Below, one piece after another: positions 1-7,015 of a DNA stretch of 9,614 bases. This stretch comes from Ruminococcus sp. UBA3855. GTDB lineage: Bacteria > Bacillota > Clostridia > Oscillospirales > Ruminococcaceae. The position numbers and the translations under genes were made by a program. The DNA is taken from the NCBI GenBank assembly GCA_002392545.1, contig DGHF01000016.1, positions 1 through 9,614 on the forward strand, read 5' to 3'. A model generated the notes under the pieces. That model was not told the origin of the DNA. It was given only the letters and a program-made list of their open reading frames with translations, and searched no databases. How positions within the stretch are numbered: position 1 is the stretch's first letter; each line of letters begins with the position of its first letter.

Positions 1-35
1 GCATTCCACTCATATCCGCATTTTGAACACTTCAT
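1..35 (-). CDS. Zinc-ribbon protein, N-terminal 11 codons only (runs off the window)
   Basis: An ATG at 35-33 opens a frame reading MKCSKCGYEWN, with a partial codon left at the window edge. A GAGGGAG Shine-Dalgarno site lies just upstream (46-40). The first CxxC knuckle (C3, C6) and the following GYEWNA are nearly identical to the start of the neighbouring gene at 300, so this is a tandem paralogue. It begins 15 bp after the stop of that gene and would be the seventh gene of the operon. The rest lies outside the window, so its length and intactness are unknown. I infer a small cytoplasmic zinc-binding protein; the biochemical role is unknown. Confidence 0.7.
   Translation of the reverse strand, partial: MKCSKCGYEWN
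1..35 (-). repeat. Direct repeat copy A (start of zinc-ribbon paralogue)
   Basis: Bases 1-35 match 266-300 at 31 of 35 positions. The two copies encode the start region of two adjacent zinc-ribbon genes and begin at equivalent start codons (ATG here, GTG in the other). The match may continue left of the window. Confidence 0.85.
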
Positions 36-50
36 ATATCTCCCTCTTTT

Positions 51-300
51 CTATTCTCTGTATTCTGTAATTTCTAACATGATGCTCTGAACTTCGTAAT
101 CATTCAATGCATTCAATACCTCCTGACTACCGGCATTCTGACCATTATGGCGGAAATAAGGCTCATTGTCCATTCCGCCATCATAGTATTCATAACTCTC
201 AATGCATCCGCATTTTTTGACCACAGGAAGGACATGTTTCACTTCTGACAGCATCAGGAAGCAATGCATTCCACTCATATCCACATTCTGAACACCTCAC
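51..300 (-). pseudogene. Small zinc-ribbon protein, frameshifted at an A6 run
   Basis: The start is GTG at 300, chosen because a perfect AAGGAGG site (314-308) sits 7 nt upstream. From there the frame gives 33 residues with two CxxC knuckles (CSEC and CPSC), a classic zinc ribbon, and then stops at TGA 201-199. Near the end of that frame is a run of six A (plus-strand T at 213-218). Removing one A joins the zinc ribbon to the +1 frame, which stays open to the stop at 53-51. The joined product would be 82 residues: the ribbon, a third Cys pair (KCGC), then a Tyr/Asp/Asn-rich tail ending EITEYRE. The tail frame alone has no ribosome site of its own. It is therefore a frameshift mutation, a sequencing error, a slippage-controlled gene, or a real 33-residue minimal ribbon. 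Its neighbours are zinc proteins of the same operon. Confidence 0.7.
266..300 (-). repeat. Direct repeat copy B (start of zinc-ribbon paralogue)
   Basis: This copy differs from bases 1-35 at four positions, including the start codon. The 265-bp period corresponds to one whole small gene plus its spacer, which suggests tandem gene duplication. Confidence 0.85.
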
Positions 301-307
301 AGCGTTT

Positions 308-314
308 CCTCCTT
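308..314 (-). promoter_or_regulatory. Shine-Dalgarno site that fixes the GTG start at 300
   Basis: AAGGAGG on the minus strand is fully complementary to the 16S anti-SD and lies 7 nt before GTG 300-298. It decides in favour of the zinc-ribbon frame. The only other start in this area, GTG at 284 in the neighbouring frame, has no such site. Confidence 0.8.
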
Positions 315-319
315 ATGCT

Positions 320-670
320 TTACATATCACCACCAGTAACAGTGACTTCTTCCTTGGAAATCGCCATTCCGGAATTTCCGCACCATTGGCAGGTAACAAC
401 GGTATCACCCTCATGATAACAGGAGAGTTTTCCGCATTGTTCACAAACCAGAAATGTATCAGTTTGGCAATAGGGGCAACCGGGGTAAGTGGCACTTGGT
501 AAAAAGCTTCCTTTCAGGCTTACTTTGGTATATCCCTCTGATGCAGCTTTTCGTTCCTCAATGGGAAAAGCCCACGTCATTTTCCAATCGTTCCCATATT
601 TTTCGACACGGATTCCATAAAGCTGGCGGTTTTTACAGCGTGTCAGAACGACTTGTGCTTCTACTTTCAT
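320..670 (-). CDS. Free-standing TerY-C-like zinc-binding protein
   Basis: The 116-residue protein begins at ATG 670 with an AAAGGAG site 9 nt upstream. Residues 1-60 are a small beta-rich stretch including TWAFPIEERKA and EGY. Residues 61-100 carry a dense metal-ligand array: C65, C68, C76, C79, C84, H86, C94 and C97, in the pattern PGCPYC...CEQCGKLSCYH...CQWCG. This eight-ligand pattern resembles the TerY-C domain, which in TerY proteins follows the VWA domain; here it is a separate gene, while the VWA protein of the same operon lacks it. It starts 20 bp after the PP2C stop and ends 19 bp before the next zinc-ribbon start. I infer a partner or adaptor of the VWA protein. The family assignment is from memory of the motif and is moderately sure; that it binds metal is more secure. 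Confidence 0.8.
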   Translation of the reverse strand: MKVEAQVVLTRCKNRQLYGIRVEKYGNDWKMTWAFPIEERKAASEGYTKVSLKGSFLPSATYPGCPYCQTDTFLVCEQCGKLSCYHEGDTVVTCQWCGNSGMAISKEEVTVTGGDM

Positions 671-690
671 GAATGGATTCTCCTTTCCGC

Positions 691-2007
691 TTAATCCTCA
701 AAACCGTCTTCTTCGGTAACTAATTCAGGGGATTTTTCAAAATGTTCAAACGCTTCTGATTCCTCAAAAAATTGAAATTCTTCTGAATCTGCGATTTCTT
801 CATACACGGTGATTTCAAATTCTTCATCTTCTTCAAATTCGGTTTCCTGAATGGGTTCAGAATTTTCAGGTGTTTTCAGTTCCAATAAATTTCGTTGTTC
901 TTCAATTTTCCGGATTTCCTCTTCCAGCATGGCAAGCTTTTCACGGCTGGATGCTATTTTCGGTTCATCTGAGGAAAGACTGATAATTTTTTCAACGCTT
1001 TTTTTACGGTATTCCAATTCCAATAATTTTTGCTGAATTTCTGTAAGTTTTTGTTCCCGTTCCATATTCTGGATTGTTTCGTGAATCATTTCCGTCATTG
1101 TCCGGAGTTGTTCAATATCAATGATTCCACAAAGTGACATATCATCCTGACTGCCTCTTTCCGAAAATTTCGGAAGCTGTGCCTCGATTTCAGAAACGCA
1201 TTTTTCGAAATCCGTTTCCATGAATTCCAGTGCAATCTGTAAATAAAACCAGTGCAGGCGGTCAGCAAATGTATCATCGATTCCGTCCGAAGCTGAAAAA
1301 ACAGCTGTCGGAAACATATCTTTCCAGATATGATGGCGGAATTCTTCTTTTGCACGTTCATCACACAAAGAAGTACAGCGGTTAAGGTGGCATTTTTCAT
1401 CCCACGGAATTGGTTCGTCTGTTGTTCCGTCGGGATAGACGGCAACACACTTTCCGTCACCAACATGCAGACCAAGCCCGAAATTTTCACAAAATCCCAG
1501 ACAAATCAATGTCGAACCATAAGCTTTGAATAAACTCAGAATTTCCGGAGAAGGATTTTCAGCATCAAAATGCTGTTCCAGTTCCTCACGACTGACAGCA
1601 TCACGCTGACTTTCCGAAAACGGAAAATAATTTTCTTTGTCCTTTTCGGGAACATTCAGCATTTCGTCTTCTGTAAAGGGCAATTCCAGCAAATCTTTCA
1701 TAATTGCAGTGCGCCATCCGTTCACGATGCAATTTGTCAGTTCAGTGATTTTTTCAAACTGTTCCTGTTCGGAAAGGGCTGATAAATCCGTCGTATGCAG
1801 AAAATCAAAAAGTTTTTCACATCCGATTTCAACAGCAAATTCAGACCCTCTGTCACTGCGGAAATATGCAGAACTGCCATGCCCGTCCGCCACAGCAGAA
1901 ACAACCGCCTTTTCATCCTGTATATGCTTTGCAGAATCCTGACAAACAGTATGATTTCGGATATGTGATGCACCTTTGCAGCGGACAGCGAAACCATTAT
2001 AATTCAT
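691..2007 (-). CDS. PP2C-family Ser/Thr protein phosphatase with coiled-coil and acidic tail
   Basis: ATG at 2007 is preferred (438 aa) because AGGTG (2020-2016) sits 8 nt upstream. A TTG at 2025 would add six residues but would place that site inside the gene. The PP2C motifs are in order: QDS at 23-25, ADGHGSS at 40-46, YGSTLI at 163-168, HVGDG at 181-185, SDGIDD at 240-245 and GSQDDMSL at 285-292. The metal-binding aspartates (D24, D41, D241, D288/D289) are present, so it should be an active Mn/Mg-dependent phosphatase. Residues about 300-375 are charged, heptad-like coiled coil. Residues about 385-438 are a strongly acidic, Phe-rich tail. No signal peptide or membrane segment is seen, so it is cytoplasmic. 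It starts 39 bp after the VWA gene. By analogy with TerY-P triads it should reverse phosphorylation by the operon's kinase. The tail is not part of the usual phosphatase core and may be a docking element. Confidence 0.92.
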   Translation of the reverse strand: MNYNGFAVRCKGASHIRNHTVCQDSAKHIQDEKAVVSAVADGHGSSAYFRSDRGSEFAVEIGCEKLFDFLHTTDLSALSEQEQFEKITELTNCIVNGWRTAIMKDLLELPFTEDEMLNVPEKDKENYFPFSESQRDAVSREELEQHFDAENPSPEILSLFKAYGSTLICLGFCENFGLGLHVGDGKCVAVYPDGTTDEPIPWDEKCHLNRCTSLCDERAKEEFRHHIWKDMFPTAVFSASDGIDDTFADRLHWFYLQIALEFMETDFEKCVSEIEAQLPKFSERGSQDDMSLCGIIDIEQLRTMTEMIHETIQNMEREQKLTEIQQKLLELEYRKKSVEKIISLSSDEPKIASSREKLAMLEEEIRKIEEQRNLLELKTPENSEPIQETEFEEDEEFEITVYEEIADSEEFQFFEESEAFEHFEKSPELVTEEDGFED

Positions 2008-2046
2008 TGTAATATCACCTCTCAATTACAAAATGATATTGTAGCA

Positions 2047-2931
2047 TTAAAAATCATCATCCCATTCGTCATCATCATTTTCCACTGAAACAGGTTCTGC
2101 AAATGAAGAGGGCATTGGTGCAGGAAATGGATTTTGTGGGGGAACTGGTGCAGGGCTGGGAGAAGGAGAAGGAATTCCAAAGTCATCATCCGTTCTTTGT
2201 TCCCGAAGCGTTTCGTTAAGAATATTTTCCGCCGAAGTTGGTGCAACATCTTTTGAATTTGCCGGAGTTCTGGAAGTATTCTCTGTAATAACTGCGGAAG
2301 TGCTTGCAACCTGTGAAGAAGTAACCGCAATGAAACGAACCACTTTTTTCAGCTGACTGATATCAGTAACATGAAACAATAATTCAGGATTACGGATGAA
2401 TTTTCTCAATATATCAAGATTCGGGTCATCTCCGATAGCCAGTGCCACCCTTAAAGATGCCTGATACCATTTGTTTTTCTGTAATTCTTTCAGAGCACTC
2501 AGCCAGTCATCTGTTGGGTCGCCGTCAGATAATAAAATAATGACAGGCGCATAAAATCCGGAAGTTGCAGAGCTTCTGTCCATGAATCCATTTTTGGAAA
2601 GCTGGCGGTTCAGTTCCAGAAATGCTTCTCCGAGGTCAGTCAGACCGTTTGCCTGAAGAGGAACCCAGTCATCGAAACTGTCCATTGACATCAGTCGGGG
2701 AGTAACCCACTCACAGCCGGAAGAAAATTCCAACACTGCGAGTCTGATTTCTGAATCTGCCTGCTTATTGGAAAGTTCTCGTAAATCCGGAATAATTTCT
2801 TCAATGGCGGAATTGATAGCTCCGATTCTTGTACCTTCCATACTGCCAGACGTATCAATCAGTAAAAAAATCGGACAGATTCTTTTGGGGATTGCATCAG
2901 CATTTCCCAGAAAACTAAAATTATTCAACAT
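2047..2931 (-). CDS. TerY-type VWA-domain protein with proline-rich and acidic tail
   Basis: This is a 294-residue protein starting at ATG 2931, with AGGAGG 9 nt upstream. Residues about 17-205 form a von Willebrand factor A domain. The metal-ion-dependent adhesion site is intact: DTSGS at 26-30, T98 in the LTDLG segment, and D136 in LSDGDPTDDW. The opening (cPIFLLIDTSGSM) and size match TerY-like cytoplasmic VWA proteins; no signal peptide is visible. Residues about 206-250 are Ser/Thr-rich, residues 253-280 are a Pro/Ser-Pro repeat, and the end (VENDDDEWDDDF) is extremely acidic with aromatic residues. The usual Cys-rich TerY-C domain is absent and is found as a separate gene at 670-320. 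It lies between the kinase and the phosphatase, which defines the TerY-P triad. I infer a scaffold or metal-dependent adaptor for the phosphorylation enzymes. Confidence 0.9.
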   Translation of the reverse strand: MLNNFSFLGNADAIPKRICPIFLLIDTSGSMEGTRIGAINSAIEEIIPDLRELSNKQADSEIRLAVLEFSSGCEWVTPRLMSMDSFDDWVPLQANGLTDLGEAFLELNRQLSKNGFMDRSSATSGFYAPVIILLSDGDPTDDWLSALKELQKNKWYQASLRVALAIGDDPNLDILRKFIRNPELLFHVTDISQLKKVVRFIAVTSSQVASTSAVITENTSRTPANSKDVAPTSAENILNETLREQRTDDDFGIPSPSPSPAPVPPQNPFPAPMPSSFAEPVSVENDDDEWDDDF

Positions 2932-2959
2932 GGTTCATATCCTCCTGTGGTAGGGATGA

Positions 2960-2986
2960 GGGCTGCTGTTTTTTGGACAGCAGCCC
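2960..2986 (-). promoter_or_regulatory. Intercistronic hairpin between kinase and VWA genes
   Basis: GGGCTGCTGT (2960-2969) and ACAGCAGCCC (2977-2986) form a perfect 10-bp GC-rich stem with a 7-nt loop. It begins 7 nt after the kinase stop and ends 14 nt before the VWA ribosome site. No U-tract follows on the minus strand, so it is not a standard intrinsic terminator. It could protect the upstream message from 3' decay, mark a processing site, or tune expression of the triad's downstream half. It fills the largest gap in the operon. Confidence 0.75.
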
Positions 2987-2993
2987 GAAATGA

Positions 2994-4274
2994 TTACAAA
3001 ATTTCAATAATTTCATTTTTGAGTGGCAGTTTCATGCCACGTGAAATCAGACAGCGTTCCCCTGACGGAACTTCCACATTCCCGAATTTCCACGGCACAT
3101 CTTCTTTGTTTTTAAGAGCAACTTTTGTACGTGTCTTATTAAACAGAATGACACCAACAGTATGACTGCTTTCGTTTCTGTCATAACAATCGGTAATATA
3201 AGCCTCCACGATTTCCATTTTGGAGAAAATCGGAATAGTATAATACGGAGTCTTAAACCAGCCGTAATGCGGAATAGGCTGTTTGCAACAGATGCAGGGC
3301 ATACCCTCCTGATAATAACGTGTCTCCCGACCGCAGAGAGGGCATTCCACCACCTCTGTACGGAAACGAAGCAACGCCTTCAGCCATTCTTTTTCAGTCA
3401 CGCCCATTTTATCTTCACACATGACTTCATGACTGAAAGAACGGATAAACGCATTCCGGATATATTCCGGCATCTGCGGCCATCTGCGAATGAAATTGTT
3501 ATTCACTCCCTGTACAGGACGATTGGAAGCATCCGCAGGGTCAGCAATGAATACCGGTGCTTCTCCGTAGTAATGTTTCTGACGCTGTTCGGTCATCACG
3601 GATTTACTCTGTATCATTTTTCCCTCCAGCGGGTGATTCCGTATCAACAGGAGGAACAGCACAACTGCAAGGGAAAACTGGTCAGTACGTTTATCAGGTG
3701 CTTTTCTCCCCACAACAACAGAAGGCGACATATAACGGCATTTTCCAGCAATTCCCGACTGTTCCCCGAACTGTGAAACATTGTCATTGTCGCAGATGAG
3801 GACATCACCAGTTTCGGGATTCATGAAAAAGTTTCCGTCGTTCAAATCCTGATAGGAAAACCCTCTGTTATGCAATGTTCTGAAGCTATCCACAATGTTG
3901 ATAGCCGCTTTCAGCATATTGTCAACGGAAATAAATTCCTGTTTCCCAATCAGGAAATCAGAAAATTCATAATATCCCTGAGGGCGGAGATACATCACAT
4001 ACCCAAATGATTCATCATACTGCTGTGTAATTGCCAAGGGCCAGAGAAAATTATTGGTAGGCGCACCCTGACGAATATTATTCACCAGATTTTTCCGGAA
4101 TGCATCAGGATTTTTCAAAGCCCCTTTTTTGTACCATTTCAAAGCCATCTGTCTGCCGTTATAATTCACAATATACACATACCCCTGACCGCCTTCGCCG
4201 AGTTTGCGGACAATTTCGACACTGCCCCGACCGTCTTCGAGGTTAATTTTCATACCCTGTTTCAAAATTCCCAT
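2994..4274 (-). CDS. Divergent Ser/Thr protein kinase with zinc ribbon and C-terminal beta-rich domain (TerY-P kinase)
   Basis: The 426-residue kinase starts at ATG 4274, only 2 bp after the GTPase stop, so the two are probably translationally coupled. The kinase fold is clear: Gly loop GEGGQG 26-31, ATP-anchoring Lys46 in MALKWYKK, catalytic loop YQDLNDGN 141-148 (D143, N148), metal-binding DND 162-164, and MSPS 182-185 at the activation-segment end. It is divergent: HRD is YQD, the usual catalytic-loop Lys is Asn, and DFG is DND. That set recurs in the kinase group linked with VWA/PP2C triads, so I expect activity. Residues 311-330 hold a zinc ribbon (C311, C314, C327, C329/C330). Residues about 345-426 are beta-rich (ILFNKTRTKVALKN, then WKFGNVEVPSGE) and recall small FHA-like or beta-sandwich modules. 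No membrane segment is evident, unlike PASTA kinases. Likely substrates are its operon partners, but none can be named from sequence. Confidence 0.9.
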   Translation of the reverse strand: MGILKQGMKINLEDGRGSVEIVRKLGEGGQGYVYIVNYNGRQMALKWYKKGALKNPDAFRKNLVNNIRQGAPTNNFLWPLAITQQYDESFGYVMYLRPQGYYEFSDFLIGKQEFISVDNMLKAAINIVDSFRTLHNRGFSYQDLNDGNFFMNPETGDVLICDNDNVSQFGEQSGIAGKCRYMSPSVVVGRKAPDKRTDQFSLAVVLFLLLIRNHPLEGKMIQSKSVMTEQRQKHYYGEAPVFIADPADASNRPVQGVNNNFIRRWPQMPEYIRNAFIRSFSHEVMCEDKMGVTEKEWLKALLRFRTEVVECPLCGRETRYYQEGMPCICCKQPIPHYGWFKTPYYTIPIFSKMEIVEAYITDCYDRNESSHTVGVILFNKTRTKVALKNKEDVPWKFGNVEVPSGERCLISRGMKLPLKNEIIEIL

Positions 4275-4276
4275 GA

Positions 4277-6913
4277 TTAAGCTTCCTCTCTTTCTGTTTC
4301 AATGATGCTTTCGATTTCATGAAGAATTTCCGCACGTTTCTGCTTGATTTCGTTTTCTGCGTGAAGACGTTCGTATTCTTCTGACAGAATCATTTCTTCA
4401 TTATCACGGATAAAGCCCATGAAATCAGAAGACTGTACACTCTTTTTCAAAGTAGTAACATTCTGTTCTACCAAATCCAGAAAAGGCACTTCAATGGCAA
4501 TTGCATTCATGACCTGATGATTCAGAATTTCCCTCAGAATTTCTACATCTTCCCTGAATTCTTCACCAATCATTCTGGCAGCAGTCTGAAAACCTCCTGC
4601 ACTAATGCCAGTCCCTTTATTATGCTGTTTTTTATAAGCAGTAAAGTAATTCAGGTAATATTCTTTTGTGGTCAGTGAAACTTGCTGAATTTCCTGTGTG
4701 GGGAGGCTGATTTCCATGCGGAGGCGGTGCAGAAGTTCTTCTTCCAGCGGATTGGGAACAACTGCAAAGAGGGGAAGACCGTCCTCACGAATATCTCTTG
4801 AGCGCAAATCAGAAAGAATTGTGGAGAGAATTGTTTCAGCATCAGACTTCTGATTTTCTGCAAGTTGCATGAGAAGATTGTACAATTCTGAATTTTCCGG
4901 AATAATTCCATGAATGCGGTTTTCTGCGAGGAGTATCAGCCTTTCACCGCAAGAAACAGTTTCTTTTCTCTTCATGTCGCCTGATTGTTCATGATAGAGA
5001 ATCTGTGCATGCATGGGCTGTGCATCCGGACGGATTGACAAGGCTTCTTTCGAACCGAAAAGAGAAATACTGTAAAAATTCGGGCGTTCTTCCTCAAATA
5101 AGTCAAAACGTGATTCTTCGGTGAACGGCTGACGAATGAGAATCAAAAACAAATTTCCGGAATAACGGCGAATCAAGCTGTTGTAATATCCTTCCGGTGC
5201 GAAATTTTCGAATTTATTAGTAATATATTGTTTAATGGCTTTTTCCAGCTGTTCATAATACGGATGAGAAGTTGAAATTCCCAGCCCCTTCTCAAATGAC
5301 GTTACAAGAGCCTGTTCACTCTCATAATATTCATCAACTGCAAGGTTGACAACATGCTTGATGAATTCATTATACAAGGATACATATTTTTCACCACGGA
5401 CAGTATATTCCGCATTCCGGATAGTTCCGCTTTCGGTGATTTCCTGATTTTTTGCACGGCGGAGTTCTTCTTCTGTAATCTGGCAGACAGAGGGGTCAAT
5501 TAAATTCGTAATACATTCACGCATTTTTTGTGTGATAGGTCTGTCTCCCTGATATTTCAATTCAGTTTCATTATAATAGGTCGTGAGAATGTCAATAATC
5601 CTGTCTTTTGCGGTCATCAGGAGATTATCAGCTTGATACTTGATTTCACGGTCAAGGGAATTTTCATCCTGAACCTGATTTTCTTTCTGAATTTCTTCCA
5701 GCAATTCCAAAATCTGCTGACGGATGTGGTGAATTCTGCGGTTCATGACGGTGACACGGGTTGTATTATTGTAATTTTCAAGTTCATGCCTTATCCTTTC
5801 GACTTCATCTCCGGACAATCCATTTCGCCGAAGCATATCCATGCAAGTAGTAATTCCCTTTTTTAAATCTAGCTCCGCCTTTGCAGAACCGGCAAAAAGG
5901 CGTTTCGCCACAAGATTTTTGGGAATTACGTCATAACGGACAAGTTCATTTTGGATTTTTTCGAGGTTGGCTTGCAGGGTGGTTGCCACATCAGCACGGT
6001 TTGCGAAAATGAATACTTTTTCTCCAATGTCAATGCCGTCTTCGTCCTTGTCGATTGTTCCAAAAAACTGAACCAAGGAATCATTGAAACTAGGTCTGTC
6101 AGCATTCACAATCAAAATAACAGCATCAGATTTTTTCATCCATTCCCTTGTCTGCTGTTTATGAAGTTCCGTGGGAGAATCAAACCCCGGAACATCATAG
6201 ATAATTTGATTCTTTGCGAGTTTTTTGGAACGGATGACAATTTTTTTGACTGCCAGAGCCTTAGAGGGGTCTTCAATGTAGGATTTAATTTCTGATTCCA
6301 GCTCCGCACCGGAAAACTCTCTCACCTGTTCATCCAGCAGAGAAGAGAGCATATCACGATTTTCAAGAATTTCTTCCAAATCTCGCTGTAAATTCTTTTC
6401 CTCTGCGGAAAGGGGCGGAAGGGTAGCAATTACATCTTCAAGCAGGTTCTTTGTCCATTGATGCCAGTCTGTGGGCATATCAGAAAGCGGAATATTCAGC
6501 TTGGAAACCTTTGCAAAAAATTCATCATTGAATTCCTGTTCAGAGTATAACGTTACCTGAGCACTGTCCTCACTTCCGTAGCAAATACTTGTTGCGGTAT
6601 AGGTACAGCGTTCATCTTTTGTGGGGAGAATATCAATTTCCATGTAAGCATTGGCAAACGTGCTCTTTCCGGCTTTCTCCAATCCGACAATCGAAACTTC
6701 AAACAAATTTTCTTTCAGTTTATTTTGAAGAATTTCCAGCTTGTTGAGCATTGTTCTGAGCTTGTTTCTCCTTGATGTTCCGAGCAATTCCTGATACTTT
6801 GGGTCTATCAGTGCACGGATACAAGCAATTTCTTTCTCCGTTCGGCTAATGGCTTCTTCACGTTTGGAAGAACTAGAATGAATGGTCATCATATCATTTT
6901 CTGATGCTGTCAT
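4277..6913 (-). CDS. Large dynamin-like GTPase
   Basis: The 878-residue protein contains a complete GTPase core: G1 GLEKAGKST at 77-85, G2 threonines in CTYTATS at 103-109, G3 DVPG at 240-243, G4 NRAD at 305-308 (Arg where Lys is usual) and G5 SAK at 343-345. An insertion of about 100 residues, rich in Glu and Leu, separates G2 and G3. Before G1 is a helical arm (17-70), and after about 360 come long charged helices resembling the stalk of bacterial dynamin-like proteins. No clear membrane-spanning segment is seen. ATG 6913 follows directly after an in-frame TGA, so no upstream start exists; the nearest AAAGGAG is 22 nt away in a hairpin loop. It is the first gene of the operon and abuts the kinase. 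Bacterial dynamins remodel or tether membranes; the link to a kinase/phosphatase triad suggests regulation by phosphorylation, which is inference. Confidence 0.9.
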   Translation of the reverse strand: MTASENDMMTIHSSSSKREEAISRTEKEIACIRALIDPKYQELLGTSRRNKLRTMLNKLEILQNKLKENLFEVSIVGLEKAGKSTFANAYMEIDILPTKDERCTYTATSICYGSEDSAQVTLYSEQEFNDEFFAKVSKLNIPLSDMPTDWHQWTKNLLEDVIATLPPLSAEEKNLQRDLEEILENRDMLSSLLDEQVREFSGAELESEIKSYIEDPSKALAVKKIVIRSKKLAKNQIIYDVPGFDSPTELHKQQTREWMKKSDAVILIVNADRPSFNDSLVQFFGTIDKDEDGIDIGEKVFIFANRADVATTLQANLEKIQNELVRYDVIPKNLVAKRLFAGSAKAELDLKKGITTCMDMLRRNGLSGDEVERIRHELENYNNTTRVTVMNRRIHHIRQQILELLEEIQKENQVQDENSLDREIKYQADNLLMTAKDRIIDILTTYYNETELKYQGDRPITQKMRECITNLIDPSVCQITEEELRRAKNQEITESGTIRNAEYTVRGEKYVSLYNEFIKHVVNLAVDEYYESEQALVTSFEKGLGISTSHPYYEQLEKAIKQYITNKFENFAPEGYYNSLIRRYSGNLFLILIRQPFTEESRFDLFEEERPNFYSISLFGSKEALSIRPDAQPMHAQILYHEQSGDMKRKETVSCGERLILLAENRIHGIIPENSELYNLLMQLAENQKSDAETILSTILSDLRSRDIREDGLPLFAVVPNPLEEELLHRLRMEISLPTQEIQQVSLTTKEYYLNYFTAYKKQHNKGTGISAGGFQTAARMIGEEFREDVEILREILNHQVMNAIAIEVPFLDLVEQNVTTLKKSVQSSDFMGFIRDNEEMILSEEYERLHAENEIKQKRAEILHEIESIIETEREEA

Positions 6914-6915
6914 AA

Positions 6916-6951
6916 ATCAATAATTTGACAGTCTTCTCCTTTCTTATTGAT
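6916..6951 (-). promoter_or_regulatory. Leader hairpin presenting the Shine-Dalgarno site of the GTPase gene
   Basis: On the minus strand ATCAATAA (6951-6944) and TTATTGAT (6923-6916) pair perfectly over 8 bp. The 20-nt loop contains AAAGGAG (6942-6936). The 3' arm ends 2 nt before ATG 6913. In linear sequence the ribosome site is 22 nt from the start, much too far. Folding would bring them together or, alternatively, block the start. The stem is all A-U but for one G-C pair, so it should be weak. Confidence 0.55.
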
Positions 6952-6954
6952 GGT

Positions 6955-7015
6955 AAAAAATTCCCTGACTATTCCAAATTGTTAGGATTCTTTTAAAATT
7001 TTCCCTTTTGTCAGG
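6955..7015 (-). promoter_or_regulatory. Possible weak leader attenuator
   Basis: CCTGAC (7015-7010) can pair with GTCAGG (6969-6964) across a 40-nt AT-rich span. Three bases after the stem comes T6 (6960-6955). The 6-bp stem and long loop make this a weak terminator candidate. It is listed because the leader is about 118 nt long and otherwise unexplained. Confidence 0.25.

Noticed and set aside
51..284. A 77-codon minus-strand frame beginning at GTG 284 as a gene in its own right
   Set aside because: It has no ribosome site, and its first 24 codons run out of frame over a clear zinc ribbon that has a perfect site at 314-308. Only its later part looks real, as the frameshifted tail.
1..300. 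CRISPR or phage-type repeat array suggested by the 35-bp repeat
   Set aside because: There are only two copies, 265 bp apart, each at the start of a coding frame with matching protein sequence; paralogous genes explain them.
2001..2025. TTG 2025 as the PP2C start
   Set aside because: It would put the AGGTG ribosome site inside the gene; ATG 2007 has the proper spacing.
3162..3776. A 204-codon plus-strand frame
   Set aside because: It lies entirely antisense to the kinase gene, whose motifs are unmistakable, and has no recognisable domain or ribosome site.
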